6,113 nt of DNA from an uncultured Candidatus Saccharibacteria bacterium (lineage in GTDB: Bacteria; Patescibacteriota; Saccharimonadia; Saccharimonadales; Saccharimonadaceae), in the NCBI GenBank assembly GCA_937990205.1, contig CALKRO010000156.1, positions 1 through 6,113 on the forward strand, given 5' to 3'. Below are positions 1 to 5,519 of this stretch, piece after piece (position 1 is the first letter of the stretch; each line of letters starts with the position of its first letter). The position numbers and the translations under genes were made by a program. Below the pieces are notes generated by a model. That model was not told the DNA's origin. It worked only from the letters and a program-made list of their open reading frames with translations, and made no database searches.

Positions 1-522
1 CTTTCAACTATGATGCTTATTATGTATCCTTTGATGAATAAGACGTCAGACAAAAGTACCACCAAAAATACCGAGTCTACCCAAAATAATTCCGAATCCA
101 CCTCTAACTCCACTTCAAAATCCACCACTCAGTCTACTACCGAATTCGCCTTTAATCACGAATCCGACATCGATCTTGGTAGTAACAAATCAAATATTTA
201 TATTTTCTGGGGTGACGGTTGCCCACATTGTAAAGCTCTCGCCAAATTCATTTCCAAACTACCAGCTGAAACCAAAAATAAAGTCAATATCTATTCTTTC
301 GAAGTTTGGGGTGACAAGGATAATAAAACCCTCATGAAGAATTTCGGTAAATTCCTAGACCAGGACGTGCGCGGCGTACCATTTATGGTAATCGGTGATA
401 AGATTTTCGACGGATATAGTTCTGGCGGTACCAAAACCGACCAGCAAATCCTCGACGCCATCAATACTATCATCAAAAACCAGGGAAGCACTGACCAATA
501 CAAGCTCTACAAAAAGGCCTAA
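1..522 (+). CDS. Thioredoxin-fold protein with CPHC active site, N-terminus outside window
   Basis: The frame is open from base 1, so the true start probably lies upstream; the first ATG visible is at 10. Numbering from that ATG, residues 1-9 are hydrophobic (the end of a signal peptide or membrane anchor). Residues 12-50 form a Ser/Thr/Asn-rich linker, and residues 60-160 a thioredoxin-like domain. The domain has the strand-plus-active-site segment IYIFWGDGCPHCK (CPHC at 71-74) and the usual loop before a cis-proline, GVPF (Pro124), followed by the strand MVIGD. The family carries out thiol-disulfide exchange. The linker and hydrophobic start suggest a domain displayed outside the membrane, where it would reduce or isomerise disulfides; this is inferred. 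The gene ends 46 bp before the stop of the convergent Nudix gene. Only a weak A/T hairpin (539-553) lies between, so termination is unclear. The thioredoxin fold is secure; the exact redox role is not. Confidence 0.85.
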   Translation, partial: LSTMMLIMYPLMNKTSDKSTTKNTESTQNNSESTSNSTSKSTTQSTTEFAFNHESDIDLGSNKSNIYIFWGDGCPHCKALAKFISKLPAETKNKVNIYSFEVWGDKDNKTLMKNFGKFLDQDVRGVPFMVIGDKIFDGYSSGGTKTDQQILDAINTIIKNQGSTDQYKLYKKA

Positions 523-568
523 TCTCACGAAGAGCATAAAAATAGAATATTTTACACAGAAAACTATT

Positions 569-1129
569 TCACGCTAACAGATTGTGATTTAGTACGTATT
601 CCAAAATTTTATGATCTCTTTGAGTGAAATAACACTGAATCAACGAGTTTTCATCTGAATAATCTTTATGTTCAATGATAAACTTTTGCATATTTTTTAA
701 GACATCCACTGGGTTCATCTTTAAACATTTGGCATCGAATTTAATTTCATCCCCATCGGGGTGAATTTCTTGCGCCTCTCCATATGGCTCCGCTATAAAT
801 ATATGCGAAGTTTGCGTCTGATCTTTTACAACTCCAATCTTGCGTATATTTTTTACCATATAACCAGTTTCTTCATAAGCTTCACGTATAAAAGTCTGCT
901 CTGGAGTCTCATTATTTTCCTTACCACCTCCCGGTAGCTTGTATTGACCGATCCGTTCTTTAAAGAAAACCAAAATATCACCGTCAGAAAATTGTATAAC
1001 TCCCCGAGATGCTTCTCTTGGCCAACAATCTACAAAATCATCAAGAAAGATATTTCCATAATCCTCATAAATAATATTATCGTTAATAACTTCATCTGTC
1101 ACAGTATTAGTCTCATCTTTCTTATTCAT
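569..1129 (-). CDS. Nudix hydrolase, substrate unknown
   Basis: A 186-aa protein with a complete Nudix box at residues 68-90. It fits G-x5-E-x7-R-E-U-x-E-E-x-G-U: Gly68, Glu74, then REAYEETGY at 82-90, preceded by the typical KLPGGG. Nudix enzymes cleave a nucleoside diphosphate linked to another moiety, using Mg2+ held by the Glu residues of the box. The N-terminal 35 residues are acidic and poorly conserved in appearance. The region after the box (residues 95-186) gives no clear clue to substrate, so nucleotide-pool cleaning or ADP-ribose-type substrates both remain possible. The ATG at 1129 is the only reasonable start: the frame upstream hits a stop at 1169-1171 with no ATG, GTG or TTG between. 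No Shine-Dalgarno is visible, and a TATAAT-like string abuts the ATG. The gene converges on the thioredoxin-fold gene. Confidence 0.85.
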   Translation of the reverse strand: MNKKDETNTVTDEVINDNIIYEDYGNIFLDDFVDCWPREASRGVIQFSDGDILVFFKERIGQYKLPGGGKENNETPEQTFIREAYEETGYMVKNIRKIGVVKDQTQTSHIFIAEPYGEAQEIHPDGDEIKFDAKCLKMNPVDVLKNMQKFIIEHKDYSDENSLIQCYFTQRDHKILEYVLNHNLLA

Positions 1130-1331
1130 ATTATAAAGTGGTTTTATAATCCCATGTCCACCCCTAATTTAAACTTATTGAAGCTCCCATCAAGTCACAT
1201 TACACTCATCATATACTATTTATCTTATTTTAGGTAGTTTCATTATTGGAGTTATTACTTTTATGTTTATGCTTTTTCAAGTATAAACTTATAATTAAAA
1301 ACACTTCTCATAGTAAGTATTTTTCTTAACC
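1130..1331. other. AT-rich intergenic stretch without a supported gene
   Basis: About 200 bases between the start of the Nudix gene and the terminator at 1332. The + strand reading frame across it (from 944) overlaps the Nudix gene out of frame and lacks a ribosome site. A weak minus-strand promoter for the Nudix gene must lie here, but no hexamer pair stands out. Confidence 0.5.
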
Positions 1332-1365
1332 AAAAAGCCCCGCATTCCTGCGAGGCTCTTTTTTT
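1332..1365. terminator. Intrinsic terminator, potentially bidirectional
   Basis: The stem AGCC-x-CGCA / TGCG-x-GGCT (1336-1357) has one C/A mismatch and a TTCC loop. Five A lie on its left and seven T on its right, so it can act on either strand. On the minus strand it lies 5 bases after the stop of the frameshifted gene (1371), which is the likely gene it serves. Confidence 0.85.
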
Positions 1366-1370
1366 GGAGA

Positions 1371-1903
1371 TTAATTGCGACTTACGATAACATTGACATC
1401 GATATCCTTAAACAATTCATCGCGGTTAAAGTTAAACTCGTGCCCAACCAGAGCATCGGTACCATCCTTGATGTAAGTCGGGATGTACCATAAAATCCGA
1501 GACGTAACTACCAGGCTGTGACTCGAGCCGGTCTCTCAGGTCTTCCACTCCTCTGATATTAAATTCAGAAATCATTTGGAATGTACCTGGACGTGTTCTA
1601 CCAGGGTCCGGGTCGCGTAATGGCGCTAAGTCATAATCATTTCTGGCTGCCCGTCTCGCTTCTAGTACGTCAGTTGTAGCATCCTTACTCGGTCCGATTA
1701 CTTTCGTGGTAGAATCTTCTTTTGATATCTTCGTAATCACGTTTTCTTTTTAGTGACTCACTTTCGTGTGACTCACTTCCGCCTTTCTCGATAGTCTCCA
1801 GTCCAGAAAACCGCAGAGGTGGAAAATCATCCTCACCATAGAGATCACCTGGGATAATACCGAGTAACATATCCTGTAGTAAATTATTCATCGAATTATT
1901 CAT
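1371..1903 (-). pseudogene. Unrecognised ~176-aa protein gene broken by two frameshifts
   Basis: Three overlapping minus-strand reading frames join into one protein-like product. Segment A starts at ATG 1903 (MNNSMNNLLQDM...). Segment B is open from 1749 to 1435 and carries ARRAARNDYDLAPLRDPDPG and ISEFNIRGVEDLRDRLESQPG. Segment C is open from 1535 to 1374, ends at TAA 1371-1373, and reads ILWYIPTYIKDGTDALVGHE then FNRDELFKDIDVNVIVSRN. C has no ATG or GTG and only a TTG very near its end, so it cannot be translated independently. Both junctions need the same shift (skip one base): A to B somewhere in 1749-1685, possibly at the five-A run 1747-1751, and B to C near 1508-1515. Removing two bases leaves exactly 177 codons. 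The start is supported by TGGAGG at 1910-1915, 6 nt from the ATG. The family is not recognised. It may be a real pseudogene, two assembly errors, or recoding. The promoter and terminator are intact, which argues for recent damage or error. Confidence 0.65.
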
Positions 1904-1954
1904 TATATACCTCCATCTTAATGTGCGCAGGGTAAAAGTAACCTAGTTAACTAT

Positions 1955-1983
1955 ATTCTATTTTTTTTTAAAAAAATTGTCAA
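1955..1983 (-). promoter_or_regulatory. Sigma70-type promoter of the 1371-1903 cassette
   Basis: On the minus strand TTGACA (1983-1978) is followed by a 17-bp spacer and TAGAAT (1960-1955). The spacer is an almost pure A/T tract. Transcription would start near 1948, giving a leader of about 45 nt with a TGGAGG ribosome site. Confidence 0.8.
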
Positions 1984-2018
1984 TATTAGCATAATAACAA
2001 TATCTACCTATTTTTATT

Positions 2019-2041
2019 GGCAATACTTATTGCCTTTTTTT
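2019..2041 (+). terminator. Hairpin plus T-tract with no upstream + strand gene
   Basis: GGCAATA (2019-2025) pairs perfectly with TATTGCC (2028-2034) and is followed by seven T, the form of a + strand intrinsic terminator. No + strand gene precedes it, since the flanking genes diverge from here. It may insulate the two divergent promoters, end an unseen small transcript, or be a palindromic protein site. Confidence 0.5.
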
Positions 2042-2047
2042 GTTGCA

Positions 2048-2062
2048 AAGGTCCTGGACCTT
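2048..2062. promoter_or_regulatory. 15-bp palindrome upstream of the hydrolase promoter (candidate operator)
   Basis: AAGGTCC and GGACCTT flank a single T, giving seven perfectly paired bases per arm. It ends 9 bp before the -35 box at 2072, where an activator or dimeric repressor could bind. Function is inferred from symmetry and position only. Confidence 0.45.
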
Positions 2063-2071
2063 AACGACAGA

Positions 2072-2100
2072 TTGACATAACCATTAAAATGTGGTAATAT
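2072..2100 (+). promoter_or_regulatory. Sigma70-type promoter of the alpha/beta-hydrolase-like gene
   Basis: TTGACA at 2072-2077, a 17-bp spacer, then TAATAT at 2095-2100 (four of six matches). A start near 2107 gives a 48-nt leader with AAGGGGG at 2143-2149 as ribosome site, 5 nt before the ATG at 2155. Confidence 0.75.
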
Positions 2101-2154
2101 ATCCCTGATACATTTTGATTTTTGTTGCATGTTTACAAGAAAAAGGGGGACAAA

Positions 2155-3099
2155 ATGAGTACATTTTTTTATCAAACAATTGCAATTCTAGGTTTCACGG
2201 AACTACCGAGAATATGGCAGTGGATTATCGTTTTTATGGTAATCAATTCGGTCAGCGCAGCTATTCTGCGTAAGGCTTTGATTTCTGCCACCACCCGTGT
2301 TCACACGGTACGTCATGGCAAAGCCAATGGCAAAGCAGATTTTTTCCAAATCTGCGGGGTGCAAAACTCCTCTATTAGTGCATTTAACTATATTTTAGAT
2401 CATTTGCACGATGGTGACGGAGTTTACGCGTTAAGCTATAGTAATTTTGGCTTTAATGTACCAACCTACATTACCGCCATGCGTAAGGCTATAGTTCGAC
2501 GCAACAAGGAATTTAAACGCCTCAGCCGCACCACAATTGGTCACTCTATTAGCGTGGGCGACATCGTCATTCACAAAATGGAAAACAATTTCGATGCAAC
2601 CTTCAGTCTGAACCCCTGCACCTATGGGTTTTTCCTTAAAGAGCCACTTCATACGTTGCTAAAATATGGCGGGCCACTTCTACTCGCGTCAAGATTTCTT
2701 TTAGGCTGGCTGGGGTTCATTCCGATTATTCCAAATTATGATCTGGAAAAAAGCAGTAGCTCTCTGGCGTTATTAGTTGACCAATATCTGGCTCTCCGTA
2801 ACAACACCAGAGACCTTGGCGATGATAATTTGCCAAGAAATTTAATCCTCTCTGAAAAAGATTATTTGCTAGATAACGAAGTAGTCCGCAAGACTTTCAC
2901 CGGAGCGCACTATGCAATGACTAGCAATCCCCATGGAGACACTCGAAACACTTCTGATCTTCTGAAGGCTTATTATGATTTGTGTGGCTTCCGCCGTACG
3001 TTTCGGCCGATCACATTCGAGGTAGAAATTCCGGAGGATGAGAAAATTATTTCTTTCTATCACCACCACGGCGGTCCCAAAATAGCTAAACTTGATTGA
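2155..3099 (+). CDS. Membrane-anchored alpha/beta-hydrolase-like protein
   Basis: A 314-aa protein. The ATG at 2155 is chosen because it follows AAGGGGG at 5 nt; an in-frame TTG at 2122 has no such site. Residues 20-38 (IWQWIIVFMVINSVSAAIL) are a likely membrane segment, and a second hydrophobic stretch lies at 171-193. The order of elements resembles an alpha/beta hydrolase: strand FFQICGV (63-69), strand GVYALSYSNFGF (89-100), nucleophile-elbow-like GHSISVG (129-135, candidate Ser131), acid in LILSEKD (Asp236), and base in NPHGD (His260). This gives a plausible Ser-Asp-His triad in the correct order. The elbow is atypical: the residue two after Ser is Ser, not Gly. Family knowledge would suggest an esterase, lipase or acyltransferase at the inner membrane. 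The substrate is unknown and the fold assignment rests on motif order, not overall similarity. It is a single gene with its own promoter and a terminator at 3225. Confidence 0.7.
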   Translation: MSTFFYQTIAILGFTELPRIWQWIIVFMVINSVSAAILRKALISATTRVHTVRHGKANGKADFFQICGVQNSSISAFNYILDHLHDGDGVYALSYSNFGFNVPTYITAMRKAIVRRNKEFKRLSRTTIGHSISVGDIVIHKMENNFDATFSLNPCTYGFFLKEPLHTLLKYGGPLLLASRFLLGWLGFIPIIPNYDLEKSSSSLALLVDQYLALRNNTRDLGDDNLPRNLILSEKDYLLDNEVVRKTFTGAHYAMTSNPHGDTRNTSDLLKAYYDLCGFRRTFRPITFEVEIPEDEKIISFYHHHGGPKIAKLD

Positions 3100-3217
3100 A
3101 ATTAGGCAAAAACAACTCAAATTAAAACTTAAACTCATACCTAATTTCAAACAAAGAGTCAAACCTGAATACCTAATTCAAAATCTAAAATTGCAAAATC
3201 CAGCGCAAATATTGCGC
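3098..3217. repeat. AT-rich 3' region with small direct and inverted repeats
   Basis: GAAATTAGG (3098-3106, overlapping the hydrolase stop) is complementary to CCTAATTTC (3140-3148). The string ATACCTAATTTCAAA (3137-3151) recurs one base shorter at 3169-3183. A perfect palindrome, GCGCAA-ATA-TTGCGC, fills 3203-3217. These lie in the 3' untranslated region of the hydrolase transcript, upstream of its terminator. No coding frame is convincing. Confidence 0.6.
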
Positions 3218-3294
3218 AAAAATTGGGGCGTGATGAACGCTCCTTTTTTATTTCTAAAAAAATTGGGGTACTCATAAGCGCTCTTTTTATTTCT
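3218..3294 (+). repeat. Two-copy tandem repeat, period 40 bp, spanning the terminator
   Basis: Copy 1 (3218-3255) and copy 2 (3258-3294) share AAAAATTGGGG at the left and a CTC-T-run-ATTTCT block at the right. The middle seven to twelve bases differ. Copy 1 holds the paired terminator stem. In copy 2 the left arm is changed to GGGGTACTC, so the same stem cannot form, although the T-tract is kept. It looks like a duplicated terminator whose second copy has decayed. Confidence 0.65.
3225..3249 (+). terminator. Intrinsic terminator of the hydrolase gene
   Basis: GGGGCGT pairs with ACGCTCC (one G-U pair) around the loop GATGA and is followed by six T. It lies 126 bp after the hydrolase stop. Confidence 0.8.
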
Positions 3295-3372
3295 AAAAAA
3301 TAAACCCCTATTCCACGAATATACTTCTATGCTCTATGAAATTTTTTCCATATCTTTATTTCCAGAAACCTG

Positions 3373-3401
3373 TTGAAAAATCCGCCCCACCTTGCTATAA
3401 T
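3373..3401 (+). promoter_or_regulatory. Consensus promoter of the tRNA operon
   Basis: TTGAAA at 3373-3378, a 17-bp spacer, and perfect TATAAT at 3396-3401. The predicted start near 3408 is about 46 nt upstream of tRNA-Tyr. The 5' leader contains an imperfect hairpin (CTGGGC near 3414, GCCAG near 3430). Confidence 0.85.
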
Positions 3402-3453
3402 ATTCCTATCTGTCTGGGCTTGGCTCACGCCAGCAGGTAGATGAATTTTAAAA

Positions 3454-3538
3454 GCTGGAGTAGTCTAGCGGCAATGACAAGAGACTGTAAATCTCTCGGG
3501 TTACACCTTCGTAGGTTCGAGTCCTACCTCCAGCACCA
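3454..3538 (+). tRNA. tRNA-Tyr (anticodon GTA)
   Basis: An 85-nt class II tRNA. The acceptor stem is GCTGGAG/CTCCAGC, the discriminator A, and CCA is encoded (3536-3538). The anticodon stem AGAGA/TCTCT carries loop CTGTAAA with anticodon GTA at 3487-3489. A long variable arm follows, as expected for bacterial tRNA-Tyr, then T-arm GTAGG-TTCGAGT-CCTAC. It is the first gene of a two-tRNA transcript. Confidence 0.97.
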
Positions 3539-3558
3539 TTCATGTTTATGCATGACCC

Positions 3559-3633
<75 letters not shown>

Positions 3634-3648
3634 TGAGGAGAAAATAAC

Positions 3649-3682
3649 AAAATAAAACCCGCAGGGGTTTATTTTTTATTTT
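3649..3682. terminator. Bidirectional terminator between the tRNA operon and the nucleotidyltransferase gene
   Basis: AATAAAACCC (3651-3660) pairs with GGGTTTATT (3665-3673) around GCAG, with one bulged A. The right side is T-rich (3668-3682) and the left side A-rich, so either strand gives a hairpin with a U-rich tail. It ends the tRNA operon on + and can end the 3780-5093 gene on -. Confidence 0.8.
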
Positions 3683-3779
3683 CGACGAATGGAGTAGCCG
3701 CGAAGCCAGGCGTGCTCCATGAGAGAAATACCTAGTTCGAAGAACTCTATTTTTATTTTTAAGGCTTAAAATTTAGAAT
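3683..3779. repeat. Short hairpins downstream of the nucleotidyltransferase gene
   Basis: ATGGAG (3689-3694) pairs with CTCCAT about 20 nt further on, with an inner GCC/GGC. AGTTC-GAA-GAACT lies at 3734-3746 and is followed on + by a T-rich run. TTTTAA-GGC-TTAAAA spans about 3757-3771. On the minus strand these form the 3' untranslated region of the 3780-5093 gene. Nothing coding is seen. Confidence 0.45.
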
Positions 3780-5093
3780 TTATTCTATGTCGCTATTATC
3801 TACACTCGAATTAATCTCATCGTAATCTTTCTGTGTATAATATCCCGAAACTGGCTCACCGTTATTATCACCATCATTATCATCATTACTGTAATCTGGG
3901 CCACTATCATATTCATCTATAGCTCGGGCTATTGCTGGATCGGATGAATGGTATTCTTGCATAGCTTTTGGCACAAAAAATCCGCTCATGTCGCGACCTT
4001 CTTCTGGTTCTAGAAATCTTTCATCTGTAGATGGTCTAAATTTGAAATTGTATGCATTAGTAAGTAAATCTTTCGCAAGCGCCATAGGCCTACCAGCAAA
4101 TTCTGGGTATACTACACCCCATTCAGCAAGATTCTCTGTAAATTTTACCGCTGTTTCTACCCCGCGACTCATCGCCTTATTAAGAAATACTGCCGGATCA
4201 AATTCGCCAATATATTGAAAATTCACATGAACATCCTCAAGTAACGGTATGGATTCAGAAATTTGCGATATCACGGTCTGCATCAGTATCGCTTTCAAGA
4301 AAAGCCGTCCCGACAGTTTATCTCCGTCATATGGGGCTTCATAATAAGTTGGTCTGATAATATTTTCCTTAAAATCATTTTCCGCTAACTCACTCACGAG
4401 AAGCTTACCGTCCTTAATAAGGCATTCATTAATAGTGAAGTCGCGTGTAGAGAAATAATCTTCTAAGGTGTCTAGTCCGATTCCATGGCCAAATGCATAA
4501 TCATCTGGCATATAAGTTTGTGCTAATTCATCGAGAAGCTCTGGGTCGACTGTGCTTTCGTCTTCATTATCAGTAATTTCCACAAGATCAATATCCCTGA
4601 TTGGCTCTTTTTCACCAGTCAAAATCTCGCGTGCTACACTCCTTGCCACACCACCCATTATAGCAATACCACTAGGTAACTTCTCGATAAAATCATATCT
4701 TTTTAAGATATTTTCCGGTAGAGGTATTTCTCGAATTTTTAATTCGTCTTCTTTTACCTCTAGGCGCTCGTTGTCGCCATTATAGTAGCTATTGTAATCA
4801 TCATCATCGTCATAGTCATCATAATCGTCATCATAATCACCATAAGCATCCTCATCATGATCATAACCATCATCCTCACTATCGTAATCGTCATAGTCGT
4901 CGTAGTCGTCTTCGTTATCATAGTCATCAGATTCCTCATATTCATCGGAATCTTCTGGATTCTCCTTAGATGATGCTTCACTAAGATTTGGATTGTTAGC
5001 TAACGCCGCTACTTTACCCCAACCAGCACCCCAATCGACATCATAATCAGAGTCTTTTTCGGATTCATTTTTTACCACATTGGGGTCTTTCAT
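3780..5093 (-). CDS. CCA-adding/poly(A)-polymerase-type nucleotidyltransferase with Asp/Tyr-rich acidic N-terminus
   Basis: A 437-aa protein. Residues 1-46 contain a short WGAGWGKVAALANN segment. Residues 47-107 are almost only Asp, Glu and Tyr. Residues 115-250 hold the motifs of the class II CCA-adding enzyme/poly(A) polymerase head: GIAIMGGVARS (142-152, Gly147, Gly148, Arg151), the metal-binding pair in RDIDLVE (Asp167, Asp169), and RDFTINE (217-223), close to the family's RRDFT-IN motif. Such enzymes transfer nucleotides to RNA 3' ends. Residues 255-390 are helical-looking but match no tRNA-binding or HD domain that I recognise, and the tail (395-437) is acidic again. It converges on two tRNA genes that already encode CCA, so CCA repair, another RNA 3'-end reaction, or a non-tRNA target are all possible. 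The ATG at 5093 has no Shine-Dalgarno; an extended -10 box 7 nt upstream implies a leaderless mRNA. The catalytic fold is well supported, the role is not. Confidence 0.8.
   Translation of the reverse strand: MKDPNVVKNESEKDSDYDVDWGAGWGKVAALANNPNLSEASSKENPEDSDEYEESDDYDNEDDYDDYDDYDSEDDGYDHDEDAYGDYDDDYDDYDDDDDYNSYYNGDNERLEVKEDELKIREIPLPENILKRYDFIEKLPSGIAIMGGVARSVAREILTGEKEPIRDIDLVEITDNEDESTVDPELLDELAQTYMPDDYAFGHGIGLDTLEDYFSTRDFTINECLIKDGKLLVSELAENDFKENIIRPTYYEAPYDGDKLSGRLFLKAILMQTVISQISESIPLLEDVHVNFQYIGEFDPAVFLNKAMSRGVETAVKFTENLAEWGVVYPEFAGRPMALAKDLLTNAYNFKFRPSTDERFLEPEEGRDMSGFFVPKAMQEYHSSDPAIARAIDEYDSGPDYSNDDNDGDNNGEPVSGYYTQKDYDEINSSVDNSDIE
4773..4955 (-). repeat. Trinucleotide-like low-complexity tract encoding the Asp/Tyr-rich segment
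   Basis: On + the tract is a run of TCA/TCG/ATA triplets, that is GAT/GAC/TAT codons for residues 47-107. Such purine-biased repeats can slip, so length may vary between strains. It also creates false frames on the same strand (a Met/Thr-rich one at 4760-4981). Confidence 0.75.
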
Positions 5094-5100
5094 ATTACAT

Positions 5101-5109
5101 ATTATAGCA
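5101..5109 (-). promoter_or_regulatory. Extended -10 promoter element giving a leaderless start for the nucleotidyltransferase
   Basis: On the minus strand TGC-TATAAT occupies 5109-5101. Transcription is expected about 7 nt downstream, at about 5094, next to the ATG at 5093. The -35 region is poor, which extended -10 promoters tolerate. Confidence 0.6.
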
Positions 5110-5121
5110 TATGCTTTAAGA

Positions 5122-5156
5122 TAAAAATGGAAACCCCGATCATAAAGACCGGGGTT
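5122..5156 (-). terminator. Intrinsic terminator of the INLTPH gene
   Basis: On the minus strand AACCCCG (5156-5150) pairs with CGGGGTT (5138-5132), and an inner two-pair extension closes a short loop. The tail reads TCCATTTTTAT. It starts 30 nt after the stop at 5187 and separates that gene from the nucleotidyltransferase promoter. Confidence 0.75.
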
Positions 5157-5186
5157 CTAAATAACGTAGGTAGGGGGGATGGTCCC

Positions 5187-5519
5187 TTATACGCGGGCGA
5201 AGCGCCTGCAGCCGACGATACGGCCATCCTTGTCACGGACAGTATCCGCTGTAAGCACCAGGTCATCAGTAGAACGACCTTCCGCCTTAGCGGCACTTGC
5301 GGTGATCGCAGATACAATAAGTACGGTACCTGCCTCAGGGTCAGGAAGATCAACGGTAGGGCCGAAACGCATCTCGACCAACTCGATTCCATTGACGTCA
5401 CCGAAAGGTACTGCCACCTGGCTTGCGCGAGCGACACCTTCAGATTTGAACGAGCACTCGATATCTCCATCCTCAGTGCAGATGTTCACAGTGTGGGGTG
5501 TCAAATTAATTATATTCAT
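5187..5519 (-). CDS. Small conserved 'INLTPH' hypothetical protein, phage/accessory type
   Basis: A 110-aa protein. The start at 5519 is chosen for AGGAG (5529-5525), 5 nt upstream; the frame stays open to 5663, but that extension would translate the hairpin-rich leader. It begins MNIINLTPHTVNICTEDG, has a central FGPTVDLPDPEAGTVLIVSA segment, and ends VRDKDGRIVGCRRFARV. From memory this order (INLTPH start, LP-P-P-GT-YIVSA core, RDE-GRIIG end) is typical of a small family of hypothetical proteins in phages and in varied bacterial chromosomes. I know of no established function. No membrane segment or catalytic motif is visible; it looks like a compact beta-rich domain. The gene is clearly richer in G+C than its neighbours, which suggests transfer. 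It is transcribed alone, from the promoter at 5773 to the terminator at 5156. Confidence 0.8.
   Translation of the reverse strand: MNIINLTPHTVNICTEDGDIECSFKSEGVARASQVAVPFGDVNGIELVEMRFGPTVDLPDPEAGTVLIVSAITASAAKAEGRSTDDLVLTADTVRDKDGRIVGCRRFARV

Noticed and set aside
539..553. AAAATA-GAA-TATTTT hairpin between the convergent thioredoxin and Nudix genes
   Set aside because: All A/T pairs and no strong T-tract; too weak to call a terminator with confidence.
944..1237. 97-aa + strand frame antisense to the Nudix gene
   Set aside because: No ribosome site; it overlaps a gene with an intact Nudix box on the other strand, and its composition is typical of AT-rich noise.
2869..3162. 97-aa minus-strand frame opposite the end of the hydrolase gene
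   Set aside because: Shadow frame; the + strand carries the hydrolase with its promoter, ribosome site and catalytic-like residues.
3203..3294. Possible CRISPR-like repeat array
   Set aside because: Only two copies, imperfect, with a 40-bp period and essentially no spacer; better explained as a duplicated terminator.
4760..4981. Met/Thr/Ile-rich minus-strand frame inside the nucleotidyltransferase gene
   Set aside because: Out-of-frame reading of the GAT/GAC/TAT codon tract; low complexity explains the openness.
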